Positions 1 through 4,651 of a stretch of DNA of 6,020 nt are shown piece after piece. A program made the translations under genes and the position numbers. A model generated the notes under the pieces. That model made no database searches. It saw nothing but the letters and a program-made list of their open reading frames with translations, and was not told the origin of the DNA. Origin of the DNA: Methanosarcinales archaeon (GTDB lineage Archaea > Halobacteriota > Syntropharchaeia > Alkanophagales > Methanospirareceae); NCBI GenBank assembly GCA_030665925.1, contig DAOUYX010000104.1, positions 1 to 6,020 on the forward strand, in the 5' to 3' direction. The first letter of the stretch is position 1. Each line of letters starts with the position of its first letter.

Positions 1-173
1 TAGCTATAAAAGGCGTTGGGAGGGTGATCGCACGTGGCTTGTATTCAGCGGGGTTCAGGACTCCGAGAGACGTGGCAAAAGCCAGCTTGATGCGGTTAGA
101 AAAGGTTCCGGGGGTTGGAGCGAAACGAGCTGCGAAGCTAAAGGAGGAGGCGGTGCAGCAATGCAGAGGGTAA
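1..173 (+). CDS. C-terminal end of a helix-hairpin-helix protein, possibly Hel308 helicase (partial)
   Basis: The frame is open from the left edge to the TAA at 171-173, giving about 56 residues; the 5' part lies outside the window. Two helix-hairpin-helix-type motifs are readable: IKGVGRVIARGLYSAG near the start, and VPGVGAKRAAKLKEEA near the end. Such paired G-x-G hairpins bind DNA backbone non-specifically. The first motif, with GVGRV-xAR-xLY-xAG, is very like the C-terminal domain of archaeal Hel308, a superfamily 2 helicase that unwinds lagging strands at stalled replication forks. The position at the extreme C-terminus also fits Hel308. Other HhH proteins (nuclease subunits, other repair factors) cannot be excluded, because the helicase motifs are off the window. 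That the frame is coding is fairly sure; the family name is an inference. Confidence 0.6.
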   Translation, partial: AIKGVGRVIARGLYSAGFRTPRDVAKASLMRLEKVPGVGAKRAAKLKEEAVQQCRG

Positions 174-210
174 AATATCCTCTTATACTCATTAGTTAGC
201 AAGCAAGCGG

Positions 211-250
211 TTTTATATAACGTTTTGTCAAGAAAGCACCCTTCGGGTGC
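211..250 (+). terminator. T-rich tract and short hairpin downstream of the HhH gene
   Basis: Two T-runs (211-214 and 222-225) lie 38-52 bases after the stop at 173. They are followed by a perfect 6-bp stem, GCACCC (236-241) with GGGTGC (245-250), closed by a 3-base loop. Archaeal termination is mainly driven by U-rich tracts, so the T-runs are the more likely signal. The hairpin is not followed by T's and may be incidental, or may belong to the adjacent transposon remnant. Confidence 0.25.
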
Positions 251-253
251 AAA

Positions 254-553
254 TCAATTGTTAGCTATGGCTGCTATAGCTAAGCCATGGGTGGTTCCAA
301 TCAGATAATTCGGTGAAATGCTTTTTGTTTGGCACGAACCGGCTTTCTGGGTCGGTAAAACTCACAAAATCTTTTCCCGATGCTTCAAGTTCATCTTGAA
401 CCTTTTCAAGTTGCTCTTCGCTCTTTTTAAGGTCTCTAAAATACTTTCTACTGCCTCATCTACAAGTCTACAAATGTGGTCTTCATTGATTAGGTTTGCT
501 ATACTCGGAGGAAATAGCCAATTTTGATTGCGGAGTCTTCTTATGAATGCCAT
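254..553 (-). pseudogene. IS1182-like transposase remnant, internally deleted and frameshifted
   Basis: Reading leftward from ATG 553, the first ~39 residues carry the N-terminal signature of IS1182-type DDE transposases (RNQNWLFPPSIANLI, then a DHICRLVDEAVE helix). The frame then passes directly into a basic coiled-coil-like stretch (KRAKSNLKRFKMNLKHRE) that in intact enzymes lies about 100-150 residues later, so the intervening segment with the first catalytic Asp is missing. The frame stops at 362. A one-base shift restores the family's next block, TDPESRFVPNKKH (300-356). The original frame then gives THGLAIAAIANN, like the conserved HGLIxAxxVTNN segment, ending at the TGA at 254-256. Everything downstream, including the later DDE residues, is absent. 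This is a dead fragment. The family call rests on motif recall, and a related IS4/IS5-group family is possible. Confidence 0.7.
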
Positions 554-617
554 AAAGTTAATATGGGGTTGAAAGCAGATAAAAGTATTGAAGCGGTTAA
601 TTAGGGAATTATGGGAC

Positions 618-651
618 AGCCCCTTTATTCGGGGGTGGAGAGGATGGGGCT
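618..651 (-). terminator. GC-rich hairpin immediately after dacZ
   Basis: AGCCCC (618-623) is an exact inverted match to GGGGCT (646-651), ending one base before the dacZ stop codon (652-654) when read on the - strand. A competing shorter stem uses CCCC 620-623 with GGGG 631-634. No strong T-run follows on the - strand, so a role in termination or mRNA 3'-end protection is only possible. The outer arm may instead be the end of the adjacent transposon remnant. Confidence 0.25.
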
Positions 652-1233
652 TCAGCTTTTCTTCACAATCATCGTCAAATTCAAGTCCTTTTCTACTATC
701 TTCTCATATTCGCCTTTTATATGCGGCTTTATCATCTCCAGATCTCCTAGTCCTGTTATTATCTCAGCAATCAACTTGCCATCGTCAAATATTCTCACTA
801 CGCTGTCACTCTCTGAGACCACCACCGTCACGGCATCTGTTTCTTTGGAGATAGAAGCGGCAGCCATGTGTCTGCTGCCAAAACCCAATGGGAGATCTAT
901 AAATCGAGAACTCGCTTCAATATATCGTGCTGCGGAAAGAACATAACCATCGCCACTGACGACAAAACCTCCGTCCAGCTTTGCCAGCTCTTTTATTGTC
1001 CCCTGGACGTTTGCATCATGTATATCCTTTGCTTCCTTTGGATAATGTGCAAGCGGGTCTAAGATTAAGCACTTTGACCTCTTTAACACTTCTTCTTCGT
1101 CGCCAACCACAAATAGTGTGCCTATACTCCCCCCCTCCACACTTTGTCTCGCTATTCCCACCGCTATCTCTATCACTGTCTCTAACACTTCAGGATTGCT
1201 TATTCTTACTCCCCTACAAATTCTACCAGCCAT
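652..1233 (-). CDS. dacZ: Diadenylate cyclase (c-di-AMP synthase), DacZ type
   Basis: This 193-residue protein matches the DisA_N/DAC domain over nearly its full length. The domain condenses two ATP to cyclic di-AMP, a second messenger in osmotic and potassium control. Visible landmarks are the N-terminal helix, the block GTLFVVGDEEEVL (38-50), DPLAHYPKEAKDIHD (59-73), the catalytic-loop segment LDGGFVV (86-92), the ATP-binding segment GSRHMAAASIS (119-129), and VVVSESDSVVRIFDDG (137-152). The canonical family motifs are DGA and RHR; here they read DGG (87-89) and RHM (121-123). DacZ proteins as originally defined carry an N-terminal PK_C-like domain, and this one lacks it. ATG 1233 is preferred because GGAG (1245-1248 on the complement) lies 11 bases upstream and a TATA-like box further up. 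The gene is divergent from the pantoate kinase gene, with no obvious operon partner. The fold assignment is firm; activity is inferred. Confidence 0.9.
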   Translation of the reverse strand: MAGRICRGVRISNPEVLETVIEIAVGIARQSVEGGSIGTLFVVGDEEEVLKRSKCLILDPLAHYPKEAKDIHDANVQGTIKELAKLDGGFVVSGDGYVLSAARYIEASSRFIDLPLGFGSRHMAAASISKETDAVTVVVSESDSVVRIFDDGKLIAEIITGLGDLEMIKPHIKGEYEKIVEKDLNLTMIVKKS

Positions 1234-1270
1234 TTTTATCTCTGCTCCACTAACTAACTAAATAAACTAA

Positions 1271-1279
1271 AATTATATT
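1271..1279 (-). promoter_or_regulatory. TATA-like box for dacZ
   Basis: Read on the - strand this is AATATAATT. Its centre (about 1275) is some 26 bases from position 1249, which predicts a transcript starting just before the GGAG ribosome-binding motif (1245-1248) and a leader of only about 16 bases. The call is based on spacing and composition alone. Confidence 0.4.
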
Positions 1280-1290
1280 GTGCTTTTAGC

Positions 1291-1298
1291 TTTATAAA
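1291..1298 (+). promoter_or_regulatory. TATA box for pantoate kinase gene, predicted leaderless start
   Basis: TTTATAAA is a near-consensus archaeal TATA box. Counting about 26-28 bases from its centre puts transcription initiation at about 1321-1323, only 2-4 bases before ATG 1325. No Shine-Dalgarno-like sequence lies between, so the mRNA is probably leaderless. It sits 12 bases from the oppositely facing dacZ box, so both promoters share one 91-bp region. Confidence 0.5.
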
Positions 1299-1324
1299 GC
1301 CGTAGATACGGATAGAATCATATA

Positions 1325-2254
1325 ATGAATGAAGAACCTCAAACCCCCAAAAAATCTTTTTGTAACGATTCCCTTTTTGATAAAAAGTTTGTAAAGACCT
1401 ATTCACCTTCACATATAACCGGCTTCTTTGAGATATGCGATAATAAAAATCCGTTGTATAAAGGCTCTATTGGCTGCGGCATCGTGTTAGAAGCAGGCTG
1501 TGTAACTGAGGTTTCTCTCTGTAATAATCTTTCGGTAAAGGTGCAAATAAAAATAAACGGCAGAGCGGAAGAGGCAAATACTACTAAGTACGTTGTTGAG
1601 CATTTGGCGGGAATGTCTGAGGTTGTGGTATCAACGAACTTCGAGGTACCGGTAGGCTGTGGTTTTGGTGCAAGTGGTGCCGGTGCGCTCAGCACTGCCT
1701 TCGCCTTAAACGAGCTTTTATCGCTCGACATGACAGTGAACGAGGTAGCGCAAATCGCACACTGCGCTGAGGTGGAAAACAGTACTGGCTTAGGCGATGT
1801 AATTGCTGAGACGTACGGTGGTGTAGTGATAAGAAAGAAGCCCGGTCCTCCGGGAATAGGCGTAATTGATCGAATACCGCATAGAAACGAGAAGATAAGT
1901 TACGTGGCGCTTGGTAAAAAATCGACGAAAACGGTGTTAAGAGAGGGCGGTGGAGAGCTGAAACGGAGAATAAACGAAGCGGGTAGGGAAGCGATGAAAG
2001 CATTGATGCGAAAGCCCACATTGGAAACATTCATGCGTGCGTCACGTGAATTCTCGTTACGAATCGAATTGATAAGCGATGCATGCAAGGATGCAATAGA
2101 GGCAGTAGATGCCGAAGGTGAGGTTGCCAGTGTGGCAATGTTAGGGGAAACGGTTTTTGTCATCGGTGATAGTGAAGCATTGAGTGAGTTCGGAGAGGTA
2201 AAAGAAAGTAGAATAGCTGATGTAGGTGCGAATATTATTGGTATCCTCCATTAA
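1325..2254 (+). CDS. Pantoate kinase (archaeal CoA pathway, GHMP kinase superfamily)
   Basis: The enzyme phosphorylates pantoate with ATP to 4-phosphopantoate, which phosphopantothenate synthetase then joins to beta-alanine. This is the archaeal replacement for the bacterial PanC/PanK order. The 309-residue protein shows the family hallmarks: SPSHITGFFEI (27-37), GSIGCGIVLEAG (47-58), the GHMP glycine-rich ATP loop VPVGCGFGASGAGALS (108-123), and the block AHCAEVENSTGLGDVIAETYGG (145-166) followed by KKPGPPG (171-177). The C-terminal half is a helical and ACT-like GHMP tail. ATG 1325 is chosen because no other in-frame Met precedes SPSHITG and the TATA box sits at leaderless distance; this gives a hydrophilic N-terminal tail of about 20 residues that is longer than usual. 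It stands alone, divergent from dacZ; the partner synthetase is not in the window. No disabling changes are visible. Confidence 0.92.
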   Translation: MNEEPQTPKKSFCNDSLFDKKFVKTYSPSHITGFFEICDNKNPLYKGSIGCGIVLEAGCVTEVSLCNNLSVKVQIKINGRAEEANTTKYVVEHLAGMSEVVVSTNFEVPVGCGFGASGAGALSTAFALNELLSLDMTVNEVAQIAHCAEVENSTGLGDVIAETYGGVVIRKKPGPPGIGVIDRIPHRNEKISYVALGKKSTKTVLREGGGELKRRINEAGREAMKALMRKPTLETFMRASREFSLRIELISDACKDAIEAVDAEGEVASVAMLGETVFVIGDSEALSEFGEVKESRIADVGANIIGILH

Positions 2255-2542
2255 AGATGAGATTGCAGAGATAAATTCTTTTCCAAAATTCAAAAGTATA
2301 ATACTTAGGCTGTTTCCACCGAAGTGACCAAACAACTCTAAACTTGACTTTCGGAGATAGCCGTTGAAGACTCGAATATTTTTCTATTTGATTGGGATAA
2401 CCTGCATTTTTTAGCGGAAATAAGATAGGAGAAGGTATATTTCCTATTTCATTCATATCCCGATGTACTGACTAATTTTCATACTTAAGAAAGTCGTGAT
2501 GAAATCAGTAACAGCTCTAATTCTTCTGATCTTACACGATAA
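2255..2542. other. Non-coding stretch between pantoate kinase and the IS1634-like remnant
   Basis: The AT-rich 288 bases contain no convincing gene. The left arm of a 14-bp inverted repeat lies at 2340-2353. A 33-codon frame (2226-2327, GTG start) overlaps the end of the kinase gene and encodes a plausible helical peptide including DEIAEINSFPKFKSIIL, but has no detectable ribosome-binding site. The stretch after 2354 is probably the left flank of the insertion-sequence remnant. Minus-strand frames across it look like chance. Confidence 0.5.
2340..2353 (+). repeat. Left arm of 14-bp inverted repeat flanking the IS1634-like remnant
   Basis: AAACTTGACTTTCG here is the exact reverse complement of 3523-3536. 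The pair encloses the transposase remnant, with 189 bases to its readable start on this side. It is a candidate left terminal inverted repeat. No clear short target duplication is seen directly outside the arms. Confidence 0.45.
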
Positions 2543-3423
2543 AAGACCATTGTTAAATATGTGGGCTCTGCGGAGAAATTATTCAAAATACTAATCGGAT
2601 TGGATAAAGAAGAGACGGAGTCACACCAGAGGTACCAGTACGCCGCGCCGCTGGCGCTGCACCAGATAGCAGAGGAGATAGGGCTGATCGAAGTAATCAA
2701 CCGGCACACGAAGAAAAGGGCGCAGGGCTTCTCTGTCGGGGACTATCTTCACCTCATCACCTTGAACCGGGCGTTAGACCCGAGAAGCAAAAGAGGGATA
2801 AGAAGGTGGTATGAAAGAAGCATTCTCCCTTTCTTTTTGGATATTGCCCCGGAAAACCTCTCGAGCCAGGCTTTTTGGGACCACATGGAATATCTGGGCG
2901 ATGATGAGATTGCGCGGATTGAGGAACCAAAAACGTTGATAAAGTTACTCTGGTATTTGACAAAGGAAACAACTCTAAAAAGAGCATAGAACTGCTTGAT
3001 AAAACGATCCTCTTCACGGATAATCACGAATGGAGCACGGAGCAGATAATAAGGGTTTATCGGGGTAAGTCAGAGATAGAAAAGGACTTCAGAAGGATGA
3101 AGAGCCCGATAATGGTCAGCGTAGAGCTGGTATACCACTGGACGGACCAGAAGATAAGGGTGCACGCTTTTTGCTGCGTTCTCGCATTGATGCTTCTACT
3201 GCTCCTGAAACGGAAATTACACAAGGCAGGAGTTAGATTGAGCCTTGAAAGGATGCTGGAGGAGCTTTCGGAGGTTCAACTCTCCGTTATCAAGTTCCAT
3301 GACGTAGATAAGAAGTTGTGTCTTCTTAACGATATGAACGAAGAACAGAAGGCGATGTTTGATGCTCTTGGTCTAAAGCGATACAAAAAGTTAGTCAGTA
3401 TGAAGTTACCGCAGATGCATTAA
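2543..3423 (+). pseudogene. IS1634-like (DDE) transposase remnant with two internal deletions
   Basis: The first frame begins after an in-frame TAA (2540-2542) with KTIVKYVGSAEKLFKI, the family's N-terminal KYLG-xxEK block. It continues through a long helical domain (HQIAEEIGLIEVIN, FSVGDYLHLITLNRALDP, SQAFWDHMEYLGDDEIARIEE). At about 2926-2935 the homology jumps to another frame, TKNVDKVTLVFDKGNNSKKS, carrying the second catalytic Asp in VFDKGNNS; the first catalytic Asp region is lost. After IELLD (~2994) there is a second jump, with no frame change, to KTILFTDNHEWSTEQIIR and YRGKSEIEKDFRRMKSP, which holds the catalytic Glu. The normal C-terminal helices follow to the TAA at 3421-3423. Intact members are about 500-600 residues and only about 290 remain, so it cannot be an active transposase. 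The 142-residue GTG frame at 2561-2989 is the first part of this remnant. Confidence 0.85.
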
Positions 3424-3463
3424 CCTTATTCCGTAAAACAGCTCTGACATCTTCTATTGGAAT

Positions 3464-3643
3464 TTAAACGGGTTTGAAAGGTGGAATCAAAATAGTCGAA
3501 AATGCTGTTGGTTTTATAACGGCGAAAGTCAAGTTTGTTTTATAAATATCTGCCGTTAGGCATACAAAGTAATCTTCATCATACTCATTTCTGATCGTTC
3601 CATTGATTATGACGCATGGGTCCCCTTTTTCAGCAGAATATAC
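3464..3643 (-). pseudogene. FxLYD-like beta-domain coding remnant
   Basis: On the - strand, a frame opens after the TGA at 3644-3646 and closes at the TAA 3464-3466. It has no start codon of its own. Residues VYSAEKGDPCVIINGTIRN (3587-3643) followed by EYDEDYFVCLTADIY (3542-3586) follow the FxLYD pattern: beta-strand, G-x-V/I-x-N, acidic turn, strand ending in a-x-L/I-Y. FxLYD domains are small extracellular beta-sandwich domains common in archaeal surface lipoproteins. After ADIY the match stops abruptly, 6 bases from the inverted-repeat arm at 3536, and the rest reads as chance sequence. The upstream - strand gene supplies exactly the anchor and linker that would precede such a domain, so this is probably its disconnected 3' part. 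The domain name is recalled by pattern and is moderate confidence. Confidence 0.5.
3523..3536 (-). repeat. Right arm of 14-bp inverted repeat flanking the IS1634-like remnant
   Basis: CGAAAGTCAAGTTT is the exact reverse complement of 2340-2353 and lies 99 bases after the transposase remnant's stop. With the left arm it defines a possible 1,197-bp decayed element. It also abuts the point where the FxLYD-like match ends (3542), which fits an insertion boundary. Confidence 0.45.
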
Positions 3644-3665
3644 TCATTCCAGTAACAAATTGCAA

Positions 3666-3795
3666 TTAATAAACCACGAGAGCTCACAAGATTAACACGA
3701 GAGATAGCCTTTAACGGGTGATAAAATCACTAATGGAGCACAGAAAAGCTATTATGGTGCTCTCGTGAAAATCCGTGCAATCTTGTGGTTATTTT
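3666..3795. repeat. Complex imperfect inverted repeat with alternative pairings
   Basis: CACAAGATT (3685-3693) pairs exactly with AATCTTGTG (3779-3787). CACGAGAG (3696-3703) pairs with CTCTCGTG (3760-3767), and ATAGC (3704-3708) with GCTAT (3748-3752). A second copy CACGAGAGC (3675-3683) can compete for the same right arm (3759-3767, 9 bp). GAGCAC (3736-3741) pairs with GTGCTC (3757-3762) as another exclusive alternative, and GTGAT-AAA-ATCAC (3718-3730) forms an inner hairpin. The outer flanks AATAAACCAC and GTGGTTATT are also near-complementary. It lies exactly between two coding remnants of one - strand gene, so it may be a small non-autonomous mobile element or the scar of one; a structured RNA is the other possibility. 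Confidence 0.6.
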
Positions 3796-3887
3796 TCGGA
3801 ATGACTATAATCAAGATTATGCCAGCCTCCGAGAACATATTTATCATAGGTTCCATATCTCATAAATTGGAATCGATTAGGAACACC
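3789..3887 (-). pseudogene. Frameshifted continuation of the anchored-protein gene
   Basis: The gene starting at 4108 stops at 3860-3862, but a neighbouring frame carries on from about 3887 with protein-like sequence: GVPNRFQFMRYGTYDK followed by YVLGGWHNLDYSHSEK, ending at the TAA 3789-3791. It is rich in aromatic and Gly residues, as in extracellular beta domains, unlike the in-frame reading past the stop. Its end coincides with the outer edge of the inverted repeat. The simplest reading is a one-base indel near 3880-3890 in a once longer gene. The support is composition and position only. Confidence 0.4.
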
Positions 3888-4108
3888 TTAGTCTTTTCTC
3901 CTCCGTGAAAGTAAAGATATTCTCCTCCCTTTGGTGAAGGTATAGGACTCTGCTCATGAGACGGTGTGGCGTGCGTTGCTTTTGGAGAAGGTGTTATAGT
4001 CGGTGTAGGAGCAGGCGCTGACGTTTCCTCTTTTATAATACCTCCTACAAACATCCCAACCGATGCAATCACTGTTGCTATTACAACGATCACTAATATC
4101 TTCCTCAT
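3860..4108 (-). CDS. Membrane-anchored/secreted protein N-terminus with Pro/Thr linker, probably truncated
   Basis: This 82-residue frame starts MRKILVIVVIATVIASVGMF: a short basic N-terminus and a single hydrophobic helix of about 18 residues, typical of a signal anchor. A low-complexity Pro/Thr/Ser linker follows (about residues 30-60, with PAPTPTITPSPK and SPIPSPKGG) and then EYLYFHGGEKTK before the frame stops. Archaeal cell-surface proteins use this anchor-linker layout to hold a globular domain outside the membrane, but no such domain remains in frame. Sequence beyond the stop carries protein-like remnants in other frames (3789-3887 and 3464-3643), so the gene is best read as the 5' part of a broken gene. 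GGGGA lies 5 bases before the ATG, and a TATA-like ACTTTATG (about 4143-4150, complement) lies upstream, so expression of the stub is possible. No specific function is recognised. Confidence 0.6.
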   Translation of the reverse strand: MRKILVIVVIATVIASVGMFVGGIIKEETSAPAPTPTITPSPKATHATPSHEQSPIPSPKGGEYLYFHGGEKTKVFLIDSNL

Positions 4109-4257
4109 CTTTCCCCATATAAACTAATTAATCGAATCAGCATAAAGTTTTCGGTAACTACGAATCAATGCTGCGTATGGCTATTATTTCACTTGCTGTT
4201 TTAGTATAACATGGCTTATTAACTCATCCTTTTATCCAATTCACTTCAATTAGCGCT

Positions 4258-4266
4258 TTAATATAG
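4258..4266 (+). promoter_or_regulatory. TATA-like box for the nrdH-nrdD operon
   Basis: TTTAATATA is centred at about 4262. The usual spacing predicts transcription from about 4288, right at the start of the GGGAGAGGTGG tract, giving a leader of roughly 97 bases before nrdH ATG 4385. An alternative box, TTATTTATG (4310-4318), would give a leader of about 45 bases and bypass the short leader frame. Confidence 0.35.
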
Positions 4267-4300
4267 AAAATAACAGCTTAGGATACTTGGGAGAGGTGGC

Positions 4301-4348
4301 ATGCGAAAGTTATTTATGTGGCGTTACAATAGATGTATAGTGATCTAA
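4301..4348 (+). CDS. 15-codon leader reading frame upstream of nrdH
   Basis: ATG 4301 opens a frame encoding MRKLFMWRYNRCIVI and ending at TAA 4346-4348. It is preceded by GGGAGAGGTGG (4289-4299), one of the best matches in the window to the archaeal anti-Shine-Dalgarno sequence, though its 3' part is very close to the ATG; the GGGAG portion has a spacing of 7. If the TATA box at 4258 is used, this is the first frame on the nrdH-nrdD transcript. It may be a translated leader or chance. Its peptide has no recognisable domain and is too short to judge by codon use. Confidence 0.25.
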   Translation: MRKLFMWRYNRCIVI

Positions 4349-4369
4349 TAGTCATCTCGTTTAGCTGTG

Positions 4370-4378
4370 GTGGAGTGG
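4370..4378 (+). promoter_or_regulatory. Ribosome-binding site that decides the nrdH start
   Basis: GTGGAGTGG contains GGAG 9 bases before ATG 4385. The competing GTG starts (4367 and 4370) lie inside or upstream of this motif and have no purine-rich site of their own, which favours the ATG. Confidence 0.5.
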
Positions 4379-4384
4379 AAGAAG

Positions 4385-4651
4385 ATGGTAATAAAAGTTT
4401 ACACAACGAAAATTTGCCCGAATTGTAAGAAGGTCAAGGAGTTCTTAACAGCGGAAGGAGAGGCGTATGAGGAGGTGGACATAACGACGGCGGAAGCGCT
4501 GACGGAGTTACGAATGCAGGGCGTTTTTACGCTCGTTACGCCTGTTGTTCAGGTGGGCTCGACTTTTCTTACTGATGACGATTTATTTAACGGCGATGAG
4601 TTGCGGAAAGATAGGCTGAAAGAAGTGATAAGAGAAGAGGGAGAAGCATGA
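4385..4651 (+). CDS. nrdH: Glutaredoxin-like redoxin, probable reductant for NrdD
   Basis: A small thioredoxin-fold protein of 88 residues. It has a beta strand VIKVYTT, the redox motif CPNC (11-14) followed by KKVKEFL, a second strand (YEEVDITT), the conserved cis-proline in LVTPVVQVG (50-58), and a final helix (DRLKEVIREEG). Cycling of the CPNC dithiol would re-reduce the ribonucleotide reductase encoded next; a NrdH-type redoxin serves this role with the class III enzyme of Methanosarcina barkeri. The reading frame is open from GTG 4367, but ATG 4385 is preferred: GGAG (4372-4375) stands 9 bases before it, and the extra VEWKK would precede the first beta strand without family precedent. 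The stop overlaps nrdD by ATGA, so the two are co-transcribed and probably translationally coupled. The partner that reduces this protein is not in the window. Confidence 0.85.
   Translation: MVIKVYTTKICPNCKKVKEFLTAEGEAYEEVDITTAEALTELRMQGVFTLVTPVVQVGSTFLTDDDLFNGDELRKDRLKEVIREEGEA

Larger units (their letters stand above)
3424..3859. other. Region between the transposase remnant and the anchored-protein frame: broken coding remnants and a palindrome
   Basis: No intact gene is present in these 436 bases. They hold the right arm of the 14-bp inverted repeat (3523-3536), a small stem TGCC-GTTA-GGCA (3551-3562), an FxLYD-like coding remnant on the - strand (3542-3619), a complex inverted repeat (3666-3795), and a frameshifted coding continuation of the 3860-4108 gene on the - strand (3789-3887). 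Each has its own entry. Confidence 0.6.
4109..4366. other. Divergent intergenic region between the anchored-protein stub and nrdH
   Basis: These 258 AT-rich bases hold the promoter of the - strand stub and, on the + strand, a TATA-like TTTAATATA (4258-4266), a strong purine-rich ribosome-binding tract GGGAGAGGTGG (4289-4299) and a 15-codon frame (4301-4348). No further gene or clear repeat is visible between 4150 and 4250. Confidence 0.5.

Noticed and set aside
261..283. Hairpin TTAGCTAT / ATAGCTAA considered as a terminator or small RNA
   Set aside because: It lies inside the transposase remnant's coding sequence, where THGLAIAAIANN is read, so it is probably incidental.
205..598. Direct repeat AAGCGGTT at 205-212 and 591-598 considered as a target-site duplication of the IS1182-like remnant
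   Set aside because: Only 8 bp, which is not improbable in two windows of about 60 bases, and no inverted ends lie directly inside it.
588..1253. Four + strand open frames of 64-111 codons (588-854, 611-946, 868-1062, 981-1253)
   Set aside because: They lie antisense to dacZ and have Ser/Leu/Pro-biased chance composition; the - strand frame carries a recognisable domain.
2235..2456. 73-codon - strand frame rich in aromatic residues
   Set aside because: It crosses the end of the kinase gene and the inverted-repeat arm, shows no family motif, and has no ribosome-binding site.
3097..3423. A separate 108-residue gene
   Set aside because: It is the C-terminal part of the IS1634-like remnant; the same frame is open upstream through YRGKSEIEKDF and VFDKGNNS.
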